Positions 21,195 through 33,487 of a DNA stretch of 45,436 nt are shown one piece after another. The stretch lies in assembly GCA_015501075.1 (NCBI GenBank), contig JADNYJ010000273.1:1-45436 (forward strand). The letters are read 5' to 3'. The notes beneath the pieces were generated by a model. It worked only from the letters and a program-made list of their open reading frames with translations. It was not told the origin of the DNA and ran no database searches. Both the position numbers and the translations under genes were made by a program. Position 1 is the first letter of the stretch. Every line of letters begins with the position of its first letter. The DNA comes from Gymnopilus junonius (taxonomy: Eukaryota > Basidiomycota > Agaricomycetes > Agaricales > Galerinaceae).

Positions 21195-22431
21195 GACTCA
21201 CTCATTGATAGAAGCAGGAGGAAATGGGGGTAAATGAGCATTCTTTGATAAGAGTTTCATAGAAATAGATATCATAATCTAGATCCAAATAGCAAATTGA
21301 GAAGATCATATCCTGCATGAGGATGTAATGATTGTACATGATAGGAACATATTGAGATAATGGCCCAAATAGGATTTTGTACTCTTTTGTCAGTAGAAGA
21401 CCCAGAGACCCTTAGTGAATTATTGACTCATAGAGACAGTGGGATGAGGTTCAATATATTCTACATCTACTACCTGTCAGAAGAGAGCTGTATCTTGCAC
21501 TCATCTCCTTTCCACACTCTTCAAGGGTCATTCTGAGTCTAGCATAAGGGTTCTTTGTTTGCAAGTATGAGTAAGACTGGTTTAGGTATAGCAACTCTTA
21601 GCACCATGAGTCCTTGTGACTTGGAAAGCTAGGTTCTACACCAAGCATATACTACTAGCTGAGAGTGAGCAGCCAAAGCACTCCACTCCTTCCACCTAGT
21701 ATCAGGGTCACTAAGACTTGAGCATAAGAGTCATAGCTATGCTCTAATCCATGGGAGGTTGAAAAGGTAGGTAATCTGTAAGTCAACGTAATTTATTGGG
21801 AGGGCACGGTGAATCCTTTCTTCATTAAGTAGACTGATTACTTTAGGTGTTTTATTTGAGCACTGGTGAAGCTCTGTGGTACCCCCACCATTGTGATGCT
21901 ATGCAGTTCTTACAGCTTTGAGCATAGGGACTAGGGAATGACTGCATTGGCAGGCACTGCTGGCACCAACCTCTGTTTCTTTAGGAAACAACATGAAAAA
22001 AACACGTCATCTGATTTCTTTTACATGTTTCTTCAGAAACTAGCATTCAGCCTTGCCCAATTTGGTATGGCCAACCAGTGTTTCTCAAGAAAACAGTGGA
22101 AAAAAAGTCATATGATGTGGTTCCTAGGTTCTGTTTCCTCAAGAAACACTATTCAGTGCTAGCAGTAAGGGCAGTTCCTGGTGAATCCTGTGGCCCAGGA
22201 AAATAGGATCATGTGACCTTCAACAGGGAAGCAGTGACTGGATGCTCAGCCAGTGAGGGTAGCAGGAGGCTCAGGAGTGGGAGAGAGTAGATATATCATG
22301 GTTCAAAGTTATCCATTCTTTGTTTATAGAAAGGATTACAAGAAAATGATTATGTAATATACTCATGACTAGCTGCTCTAAATATATCTACTGGAACTCA
22401 AGAATAATAAGATGTTCTAATATACCACCCA
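21195..22431. other. Non-coding, AT-rich; contains a 53-bp-spaced repeat
   Basis: I see no gene here. The frames are short and full of stops. The only structure is a set of four palindromic TGTTTC...GAAAC boxes at 21974, 22026, 22079 and 22132. They sit 52-53 bases apart, and alternate units resemble each other. Confidence 0.5.
21974..22148. repeat. Four palindromic TGTTTC-GAAACA boxes at about 53-bp spacing
   Basis: The boxes read TGTTTCTTTAGGAAACA, TGTTTCTTCAGAAAC, TGTTTCTCAAGAAAACA and TGTTTCCTCAAGAAACA. Units 1 and 3 also share a poly(A) stretch followed by a GTCAT-like word, and units 2 and 4 share CTA...CATTCAG/TATTCAG. It therefore looks like a 106-bp dimer repeated twice. Confidence 0.55.
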
Positions 22432-22766
22432 TTGTCACAAGAACATTCAACTATTACCTTGGATCTACCTAATTTACCTAATATTTTCCCCACCTTCTAC
22501 ACCTCTATTGTCATTTCTTACATTGAGAATGACCTGTCTCTATTTCTAAATTGTGAATTTGACAAAACTTCTCCTGTTGTGATGGATGATGGATCAACAG
22601 AATACTTTATTCATGACATCATTGATAAATGCTATTGCAGAAGAGGTTATCACTATCTTGTACAATGAACTGGTTATGGACCTAAAGAAGACCACTGGTT
22701 ATCCAGTTCCAAACTCAAAGAGACCAAAGCATTGGACATCTGGTTGGCCAAGAAGAAGAAGATGTA
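22432..22766 (+). pseudogene. Ty3/Gypsy chromovirus integrase C-terminus with chromodomain (relic)
   Basis: The C-terminal tail of a Gypsy pol polyprotein. The linker (PNIFPTFYTS...YIENDLSLF) is followed by DDGSTEYFIHDIIDK and a chromodomain: the aromatic RGYHYLVQ, then stop-TGYGPKEDHWLSSSKL and ALDIWLAKK, ending at the TAG at 22764. The in-frame TGA at 22667 stands where chromodomains have the Trp of the W-x-GY motif, so it is another Trp-to-stop change. In chromoviruses this domain directs integration towards heterochromatin. The upstream integrase, RNase H and reverse transcriptase are not recognisable, so only about 110 codons survive. Confidence 0.75.
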
Positions 22767-22924
22767 GGATTTTAGTATAGCCTTCTCCTTCTTTCATGGC
22801 CAGCTGGTAGCTTTTCCTACTGGGTTTTTAATGCACCCATGCTGTATATTGTATGTATTTTTCCTCTATCCCTTTCTTTTTTTTCTCTCTCTCAGTTGCT
22901 TTTTTTCAGGGTATTTTTGTGCTT

Positions 22925-22960
22925 GTGGGGAGAAGAGGGTGTAATCCTGGTCACATAATT
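22925..22960 (+). repeat. Possible polypurine tract and 3' LTR start of the Gypsy relic
   Basis: A purine-rich string GTGGGGAGAAGAGGG (22925-22939) is followed directly by TGTAATCCTGG, as expected for a polypurine tract next to the TG start of a 3' LTR. It lies about 160 bases after the pol stop on the same strand. I could not find the LTR end, so this remains tentative. Confidence 0.35.
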
Positions 22961-23495
22961 ACACATTGTGGACATCTACTTGTTTTAGTGGGCCACTGCT
23001 TTGCATGGCAGGACAATGCTTTTCCTGCTTCATGAAAGCAGTGGTAGAGTATTGGGAGAATGCTATATAGTTACTCTGTATTAATTATACTATAGTAAGA
23101 TGTTGATTATAATAAAACAATACACACTTAGAGAAAAATCAGAAAATGGAGATAGTGGTGGGAGGGGCAGTGACATCAGATCCTACAACCACACCACGTA
23201 CAACCATATTGTGATGAATGGGGTTGGCATTAGTAAGTCCATTATCATAGATGCACAATACCCTGTCTTATTGAGTGATTTATTGTACTTGAACTTCTGA
23301 TATCAATTGTTGCTTATCTGGGTCTGTAAAACATTTATAATACAAAGATGCAATCCACAATATATCTGTGCAAATGGCTACAATAGAAACCCACATCAGA
23401 GAGCTCAAGAATTAGTATTTGAGGGTTAGCTTAGTTAACTGGAAATTAACCAAGACCTAACCTGGCCCTAACTGCAAATAACTGGACCATGGTTA

Positions 23496-24540
23496 GGGCC
23501 TGTCCGGGACCAGAATGCAGCATTCTCAGTCGCATTCTGGGCCTATATTAGGTAGATCAAATTTTGATGACAACGATCACATGTTGATGACAATGATCAC
23601 ATGCCTCGAGAATCTCATGCATATATGTGACCACTGTGACCTGAAGCTTGCCTGAAGTGAGCCGTAAATCCTGCGTTAGGGTTGAGTTTCCACTCTACAG
23701 TAGAGTTGGGGCACTCAACGATGTTCTAACTTTTAGCATGCCAAATGTTCGATACATGACTTCTGACAATAGAAGATAATCTTAGACCAACATTTTTGTC
23801 ATTAACAGGTCATTACAGCTAAGTGCAAAATGATGGGCCATCAAAAAGAAAACACACACACAGCGGACCAGAAAATTCAGCCCCGATATGAGGTGATTCC
23901 ATCTTGCTGAGGATTATGTGGAATGTCCTTAGGCTTGCAATTTCCACTCTGCTGTGTGTAAGTTATTTTTGGATGGCATATCATTTTTCACTTGGCTGTA
24001 ATAATGAACTAACTGTGGGCTAATGCCAGGTAAAATATTCCAAGGTAAGAAACCAATTTTCAATGGCAATTTGAGAGCAAGATAGGGTTTTTTGAGGATA
24101 TAAAGTCCCTACACTCACTGTGGTGACTTTGTAGCAATTTAAAAGCAATATATACTGTACTGAACTGACCAACTCTTCAGCCATGTGATCATTTTTTTCT
24201 GCCGACAATTCCCCAAAATCATGATAAATTGAGAAAAAATTATTGCCAGGGTCAAAAAAAATCGGTGTGATGCATGACCGAAGAGTTGGTCAGTTCAGTA
24301 CAGTATGTCTGAACCTGGTCTGAACCCTTGAACTCATCCTCGACCTGACTTCTTCAAGACTTCTTTGCCATTGGGCACTCAATATATCCTGTCCATGCTG
24401 GCTGTTGATGCTGATGTCATCGTCATGGTGCTCTGGCATGGGATTTGCTGTCTATGTGATCATTGGCATCAAAATTTGATCAACCTAATATGGGCCCAGA
24501 ATGCGACTGAGAATGCTGCATTTTGGTCCTGGACAGGCCC
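23496..24540. mobile_element. Harbinger/Tourist-like non-autonomous element (1045 bp, about 86-bp TIRs)
   Basis: The left terminus GGGCCTGTCCGGGACCAGAA and the inverted right terminus match for about 86 bases with roughly six differences, including GCAGCATTCTCAGTCGCATT. It is flanked on both sides by TTA (23493-23495 and 24541-24543). A three-base TTA target site and termini starting GGGCCTGT are typical of PIF/Harbinger-derived Tourist elements. There is no transposase ORF. Confidence 0.72.
24155..24303. mobile_element. Small mariner-like MITE (149 bp) flanked by TA
   Basis: CTGTACTGAACTGACCAACT at the left is perfectly inverted at the right (GGTCAGTTCAGTACAG). The exact match covers 23 bases of each terminus, and a weaker match continues inward. 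Both sides are flanked by TA, as for Tc1/mariner insertions. It lies inside the Harbinger-like element, making a third nesting level. It has no coding capacity. Confidence 0.7.
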
Positions 24541-25465
24541 TTAGTGGTTAGCCTAGTTTGAACTTCAACTAACAGGTCTTTTTGCAGTTATGAGAATGGT
24601 AAGTGACTGATTAAAACAAGTTAATGTGCAGCCCTAATTCTACCCATCAAAACCACCCCAATATCATATTTTTAGGCCAAAAACTCATCAAGTTATGCTA
24701 AAAACTGTGAAATATTAGCCAAAAGAGTAGATTACTAGTTAAAAATTCATAACTCAGCCATTTCTTAACTAAATTTAATGTTATTGAGGTCGTTTTGAAG
24801 CTTACAAAAACTACAACAAGTTATCCTGAGGGACAAAGATGCAATTACCAATGGTTATAGCTGGTTATGACCAGTTTTTAATATTTCAATCTTAACCTGT
24901 TAGTAACTGTGGTTAACAGTTTTTTGCAGTTATTTTCAGTCTGGTTAGGTTATTTTGGGTCTGGGAAGAAAGCCTAACCAGCCTTGGTCTCAGTTAGCAA
25001 CCCTGGGACCCCAAAAACCAGACCTAACTAGACCTTCAAACACTACTGAGAATTGCATCAGAGAGCTTGAGTCATCAAAGATCTTGAGAAATAAACAGCA
25101 GTGATTCACTAAGAGAATTTGACTTTGCAGTTCAAAAATTTTGCACTTAATAACCACATAATGGAGTTAGGGGGGTTCACCAGAGTGCTTGAGAACCACA
25201 TCAATTTCTTTGATAACCACATATCAGTAGGTTGTTAAAAGCAAGTAACCTTCTAGTTTATTACATTGAGATACACCTATAGAATGAGGTTATCAGAAGC
25301 AAGTTTTGTCTTTCATATAACCTGAATATCAAGATTGATGAAAGAATTTCCTTATATTGTGGGTGACCTTTCCAAAATAGGCAGTGTATAGAATGGGATG
25401 GAAGTATTTCCTGCACCTCCAGATGCTCATGCTATATTTACATAACTAGTTGATTTGTTTATATA

Positions 25466-26015
25466 ATCAGTTCCAAAACCCTGATTACTTAGCCATCAAC
25501 TGCTATGCTTATATAATCGGGTTTTCAGACATGATTACTTAAGCAAGCTCAATGATGAGAATAATTAATTAATCAGGTCAAAAAACCCAATTACTTAAGC
25601 AAACCACTTGATAAATATAATTAAGCAATTGGGTACAGTGCTGCCACCTTGCATGGGAGTAGCATTTCTGAATTCAAGGATGTCTATCCATTTAAATTCA
25701 TTTGACAGGAAAGTGTTTATATGCCACTCAACACTACCACAGTTCCAGTCAAGCACAGCAATGATGATCTTTGTTTTAAATTGTTCAGTTTTGTCTGCTT
25801 TGTTGCAAATGAAATAGCATCAAATACCAATCTGAGTAAAGCATACATTTGTTATCTAGACAAAATTTATATTTGTCAACACAATTATACTGGGCAATAC
25901 AATTACCAAGTATCCAATGGCTAGTTAATTATAAGTCACCCTAATTATAGATAAATCACTTAAACACCAATAAATTCCTTAAGTAATCAGGTTTTTGGAC
26001 TTGATTACTTAAGCT
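25466..26015. repeat. Degenerate TAATCAGG...TGATTACTTAAGC repeats
   Basis: Related units of about 50-58 bases start at 25466, 25515 and 25573, with another at 25984. Each pairs TAATCRGG with a nearby TGATTACTTAAGC or AATTACTTAAGC, so each unit is itself imperfectly palindromic. They probably mark the ends or subterminal repeats of an old DNA element of about 550 bases. Confidence 0.45.
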
Positions 26016-26395
26016 AAATAATTGATGGATATGAATGTAGCAAAGTAATCATGTCCAGCATACCAACATACCCACCTTACCTGTTACGAGGACCCGATTA
26101 GGGTCTCATTCTTAATACTGGCCCCCCCCAAAAAAAATGGCATCAAAACCCCGCGAAAATTTGTACATATTTGTGTTTTATCTTATCTATAGCTGCCCTA
26201 CAGTCATGATCATTGAATGAAGTTCAACAGCTTTATGGAGAGGTGTTGTGAGATAGCATGGCCCCCATTGCAGGCTTTGATTTTAGCTGAAGTATATATT
26301 AGTAGAGACCATGGTTTAGCATTTTTCTTTTGTTGCAGACTTTGTGCCTACATCAAGAAAACAACTTTAAGTCCCAGGGTGGTCCTGGAGTATCT

Positions 26396-26480
26396 GGTGC
26401 TCTGAGCTTCTCCTGGTTGGGTTTCTTCAACAGTAGATACAGTCCTTTATAATTTATTTCTAGATCTTAATGTATTCAAG
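26396..26480 (+). repeat. Direct repeat, copy 1 (second copy 27418-27500)
   Basis: TGGTGCTCTGAGCTTCTCCT and the following roughly 65 bases (up to AATGTATTCAAGAAT) recur at 27418-27500 with scattered differences, about 1 kb downstream in the same orientation. The pair brackets the MITE at 26685-27262 and the hairpin at 27303-27382. Confidence 0.6.
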
Positions 26481-26684
26481 AATCAATAAGGAAAGCAATA
26501 TTTATTATGCTATAGATCACATTTTAGTTAATAGTATTTACATGGTAAATGTATGCTACTGAGCTTTGTACTGGGAGATATGAGAGAAGGAACACCCAAT
26601 CCTTCAAATACCAGCTTGCATCTTCACTTGAGGAAGAGGCAATGCACCAAACAGAGAGGAGGAAGAATGATGAGCATTGAGCCA

Positions 26685-27262
26685 TAGTGTTTGAAAGTCC
26701 AGTCTGGTCTGGTTTTTGGGATGCCCAAGGACCCTAACCAACTGAGACCAGTTAGATAAAATTAGAAATGTCTAAATAACTGGACTGGACTGCAACTAAC
26801 CAGTCTTGATCAGTCTTGTGCAGTTATTTGCAGTTATATAACCAGTTTTTTTGGCATAAATAATTGTCTTGTAGTGTAAATTAAATGAATTACAATTTTT
26901 ACGGTCAAAACGGGCCCAAGAACATCACAAACAGTTGAGAAATGATAAAATTAGAGCAAATTCGATGATTTTCGCGAGTATTGCTATACCTTTCTTAATT
27001 CTCAACCGAATTTTACGTTTTTTGCGTCGTTCGGAAGCTATAATATGTGGATATAATCGTGCAAAATTTCAGAATTTTATGACTGGTCCTAACCGGTTAA
27101 TACCGGTTTTAAGCAGTTACAAAAATTCTAAAATCCAGACTAACTGCTAACTGGACCATAGTTACAGTTACGATTGGTTAGTATATTTTGTGGTTAGCAT
27201 CAGTTAAAGTCTGGTTCAGTCTTGGTTAATTTCTGGTTAATTAACCAGACTTCCAAACACTA
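26685..27262. mobile_element. Non-autonomous DNA transposon (578 bp) with a 9-bp target-site duplication
   Basis: The termini are TAGTGTTTGAAAGTC and the inverse of TAGTGTTTGGAAGTC (one mismatch in 15). They are flanked by a perfect 9-base direct repeat, ATTGAGCCA, at 26676-26684 and 27263-27271. Subterminal regions are rich in ACTGG/CCAGT and GGTTA/TAACC words. There is no coding capacity. A 9-base duplication fits Mutator-like elements best. hAT (8 bases) is the alternative if one terminal base is assigned differently. It is a sister copy of the element at 23413-25045. Confidence 0.75.
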
Positions 27263-28907
27263 ATTGAGCCAACATTGAGCAGAGGTGGTTATCATAATCA
27301 GGTGACATCATGACCCATTTAATGTGAGTCAGCGTCCCCTTCATGGGGGACGCTGACTCACATTAAATGGGTCATGATGTCAATCTTGGGAAACAGGCAG
27401 CAAACTCAGTTGCTCTGTGGTGCTCTGAGCTTCTCCTGGCTCAGGTTCCTCAACAGTAAATACAGTATTTTATAATTGACTTCTAAATCTTAATGTATTC
27501 AAGAATTATTATACTACAAAACATAGTACTTTACATAAAAAACTATATTACAAGGACCTGGACTGGTCTTTTGTAGCCCTCAATTTACACTTCAAAATGC
27601 ACTTAAGATCAAGTAAATTGACTTGAGGAATGAGGACCAAATCAAGATTAGAAATTATTTAATTTGTAGGATCCTCATATTTATCAACACTCTAGCAGGA
27701 AAAAAGGCATAGAGTGACGCATTTTGCACCTTAAACTTATCAGAATTTTGTAATCTTATACTCATTGGAAAGGTATCAAATAGTACTGTCTAATTCCCAG
27801 CTGAGCGTGTCTCAAATCCATGCAGTTTGAGTGCAAGGAAATTTCGAAGATTTGACCACTATTTTCGCTTTTTTGACAATTATATTTGTTTCAGTGCCTT
27901 ATACCCCATGCCAGAAGACGTGCAAGGGCTCAAAAAAAAGGTATAAATACAATAGCCAAAGAAGATTTACAGTTTTTAGTGTGAGTGAAGTACCAGACAT
28001 TTCCGAAGGTTTCATTTTTTCTGCTGGATTATAATTTCAGCTGTATTACACTATGTTAATCTCATCTATCTGCCATGAATTATACACCAAGAGATTTGTA
28101 TTAATGAGTAGAACAAGCCTACATAATTTGTTTTGAAGATTTGCAACCAGGAGGACCACTATTTACAAATCTATTAACATCCTCCCACAGGCAGAATATG
28201 TTTTCATATATTCTAGGCCATGGTTTACCATGTTCCACTGGGTACTTCTGGACAAATAAAATACCCCCAGGAAGCTATAGATGTCTATTATTTTTCTAGA
28301 GTATAAGCCATGTCAGAATGTGTGAGTGAAGCACAGCATCTGCTGCATATATGGTCAAAATTGAATATTTATAGGCTATTTGGCTAGTATTGTGTCTTCC
28401 ACCCCACTATACCTTGAAAATTTGGTACCATTGGATTTATAATAATTAGTAGATAACATCTGAACACTCAGAAGGGGAGGAACCAAAGATTTGGAGGGGA
28501 GGGCAAGCAAAAAGGCAAAAAAGGTGAATTAATGGCTATTTCCAAAATTGACCAAGACACAATAAATTTCATTAAAAGTTCATATCTCAGCCAATTGTGG
28601 TTTGTTCTAGCTGATCTTTGACTTTTTTTAACTGTACAGTCAATCTAAAATTTACTACCAACTTAGATTTATATATTTTAAAGCCTTTTTCACTGAAAAA
28701 CCAGTCTTAAACTGGTTTAAACTGATTAATTAAGTTGTGAAGCAGTCATTACTAAGACTGCATACCTGGTCCTCGTTTTGCCATGCAAGGCAATGGCCCT
28801 CAACCTCCAAGTAAATAGAAATGCTGAACCCAACAAGGATTGTCCACCTGACAAGAATATTTGATATGTCCACTCACTGACACTACATTTCCAATCAAGC
28901 ACAACAA
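27263..28907. other. Non-coding AT-rich stretch
   Basis: No gene is supported. It holds the 37-bp hairpin at 27303-27382, the second copy of the direct repeat (27418-27500), and near 28560-28740 a stretch resembling the interior of the TAGTGTTTG family (TTCATATCTCAGCCA, compare TTCATAACTCAGCCA near 24745). Confidence 0.45.
27303..27382. repeat. Perfect 37-bp inverted repeat (hairpin, 6-base loop)
   Basis: The left arm 27303-27339 starts TGACATCATGACCCATTTAA and ends CAGCGTCCCC. The right arm 27346-27382 is its exact reverse complement, separated by TTCATG. No mismatch was found over 37 pairs, in a region where every other repeat is heavily diverged. No protein-coding frame covers it. Confidence 0.9.
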
Positions 28908-29717
28908 GGATGACCTAGACTCCTACCCAGTCTCACTCAGGCCTTATCTAATCTAATCTGTTGAACAACTTTTAAAGTCCCTTGTGGACTGGCAAAACTT
29001 GTTGATGTGGTCATATTTGTCAACATATTCAAGGCTGTCAGGCCATCATGTGATATGTACCAGGTGGCCTAAATGCATCAACAAAGCTGCAATGCTGTCA
29101 TACTCTTGCCATTCTAGGCTGCAGGAAATGCCTCCTCTCAGAATTAGAGTCCCATCACTTCAAGAGCTTAACCCTTCTAGATACTGTGATGTTGCCTTCA
29201 CAATGGTGAAGTGAAGTCCATTTGATTCAGCTGATAACTCGACCACTTCACTGCAGAGTTTTTCCTGGACTATCTTGAAAGCCCAATTGAAAGCTTCCTC
29301 AGGTGCAGCCATTTGAAGATGGGTACATAACCTTGGTATATCTTGAAGGAAAGCTTGCCTTACTGAACAGTCAACTTTGAGAATTTCACTGACCATAGCA
29401 TAGACATTCTGGTGATTTTCTGTCATGGATGTGCAATCAATGGGGAGGTCCACCAATTAGCAATGAAAATTAGCTTTTGTATTTGCATCTACATAGGCAT
29501 GCTATTCACCACTACAAAGTCACACACAAACCATGAGGCCATAAGGAGATTATCTTTGGCTGACATGAAATATCACATGATGGCCTGACAGCCTTAATAT
29601 GTTGACAAACACGACCACATCAACAAGTTTTGCCAGTCCACAAGGGACTTTAAAAGTTGTTCAACAGATTAGATTAGATAAGGCCCAAGTGAGACTGGGT
29701 AGGAGTCTGGGATGACC
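28908..29717. mobile_element. Inverted-repeat element with about 148-bp arms
   Basis: The left arm (28908-29056) and right arm (29570-29717) are inverted copies with only a few differences. Shared words include ATCTAATCTAATCTGTTGAA, GTCCCTTGTGGACTGGCAAA and GCTGTCAGGCCATCATGTGA. The 510-base centre holds a minus-strand frame of 98 codons (29456-29160; MVDLPIDCTSMTENHQ...AFNWAFKIVQEKLCSEVV) that looks protein-like but is unrecognised. No clear target-site duplication was found. This is probably a foldback-type or internally deleted DNA transposon keeping a scrap of its gene. Confidence 0.65.
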
Positions 29718-30599
29718 TTCATCTTCAATTACAGCATAGATAAAACCTATGTGCTATATAATAACACCTACTAACCCACCCCACACTAGATCAATAGAAC
29801 ATTTCACTTAAACAAAGGTCAAGGTGTTACTATAACACAATTGTCCCAGAAAGCATGATTACCAAGCATTCTGGCTAATAAAAATCCCAGCCAATTATAG
29901 CCACCTCAGTTAAACAGCCAGCAAATGCCCAGCAAGAATGTAAAAATAAAACACAAAGGAATGTAGATCAAATATAAAATACAGGAATTACACATTATAG
30001 TCATTTACAAAATAAAACTATAGCACAAGCACACAGAATACAGTACAGCATCGCCACAGTGATCAGACCAGCCAGTTCTAATAATAGAAAGTACCAGATA
30101 TGTCCCACCCAAGCACACCATTTGCTCTGATTGCAGAAATGTTGAGATGCTGCATGATGGCCAGGCATTTCATCAAGGTCCTCCTAAAAGAACAAAGTTT
30201 TACTTACATAAAAGCATCGTAATTTACTGATGCATCTGTGCTCACTATATAAGACCCTCAAGGGTTCTTACCTTTCTTTTGGATCCCTCACTACCTATCC
30301 CTGTCTCTCATAACATTTCTCTTATAATCATAAACTGGTCATATTTATTTCCTGTGTGAACTTGGTGTTGTTCTACATTGGTACATCAGACTTTCACTCT
30401 AGCTTTATTGGTTACCTCCATACAAAATCAGACCCTTCAGATTATTAATAGGCCCATATCAAGACACTTACATACCCCAAACTGCATGCCTGACAAAAAA
30501 ACAAATAAAAAGATCCAGAAGACCAGAAACTAAGGTATATCTGCCTACAAAAATGTAATCCAATATCACATACTTGCAATAAGTCAAAGCTTATATGTT
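29718..30599. other. Intergenic, AT-rich
   Basis: Nothing coding is supported. It contains the 3' flank of the kinase gene. Composition and lack of open frames resemble the transposon island to its left. Confidence 0.5.
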
Positions 30600-32707
<2,108 letters not shown>

Positions 32708-33487
32708 AGGTATTTCCTCGATAAATTTTGAAGGCTGGTGTACTATGATGGAGGTGGTTTAGTATAAACCGTGTCAAGCGTCGTTTTGAATGAAAGGCAA
32801 GGTCCGCTTACATATATCACAAAACACCGCCACGCAGACTCAGCCCCCCCACCTCGCATTCCAGTCCACTAAGGCCCCTCTTCATGACAGCCCAAATGAA
32901 CTGCCTTGCTTTTCCAGCGTGCTGTGGCTGCGGTTTCCCTGCCATCCTTTCCCAGTGCGATCATTCTCGACTCATCTGTCCCTGCCATGGTCGACGTTTC
33001 CATCAGCAGTCGGGAAGTATTTTGGTTTTACTTTCATGAGCTTTGGCTATCTTGCTACTTCATTCAACGGGTCTGGCACTGAGCAGCTTGTGATTTTGTG
33101 TTGGGCTTCCGACGACAACTGCACCAAGACCTCGAGGCTTCTTCGCATATCAACTACGCGATGGACAAGACCTTTACATGGTCGTACCCGTGATATACCG
33201 TTGTCTTTCCCAGTGAATCGGAAGAGTCATTGTTCTCATTGCAGTGTACGACACAATGTACTTGAAAGAAACGATGGTCAGGTCCAACCACGTCTACTTC
33301 TTCCTTTTGGGGCGTATCGTCCAGGTTCTCTTAAAAACCTGTTGTTCTCCTGCCGTCAAGCTGCTCCGATCCCGTTACCAGAACCCTGCACCCTGTTCCT
33401 CTCGTGTTATAATTCCAGGTGGTCCAAGGAAGATGTCGACAACTATGTAGCCACAAAAACCTTCATTTCCAGGATCCCTTGCTCATA
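32708..33487. other. Intergenic between kinase and tRNA-Asn
   Basis: This is the kinase promoter region. A plus-strand frame of 247 codons (32790-33533) crosses it and runs into the tRNA gene. It has no recognisable domain, and overlap with a tRNA argues against it. A small spliced gene cannot be excluded. Confidence 0.4.

Larger units (their letters stand above)
23413..25045. mobile_element. Outer non-autonomous DNA transposon (TAGTRTTTG family) carrying nested elements
   Basis: The ends are TAGTATTTGAGGGT on the left and the inverse of TAGTGTTTGAAGGT on the right. The left-end interior (AAATTAACCAAGACCTAACC) matches the reverse of the right end of the element at 26685-27262, so both belong to one family. 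The flanks CTCAAGAAT (23404-23412) and CTGAGAATT (25046-25054) could be a decayed 9-base duplication. The body is non-coding and is split by the element at 23496-24540. Confidence 0.55.
25046..26684. other. Non-coding AT-rich stretch with short repeats
   Basis: No gene is supported. The short open frames at 25608-25924 and 26217-26405 have no recognisable features. The stretch contains a cluster of TGATTACTTAAGC-type repeats (25466-26015) and the first copy of a direct repeat that recurs at 27418. Confidence 0.5.

Noticed and set aside
25440..26040. Possible CRISPR-like array (repeated TGATTACTTAAGC units)
   Set aside because: Repeats are diverged, palindromic and irregularly spaced in eukaryotic DNA. 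No spacers of uniform length and no cas genes.
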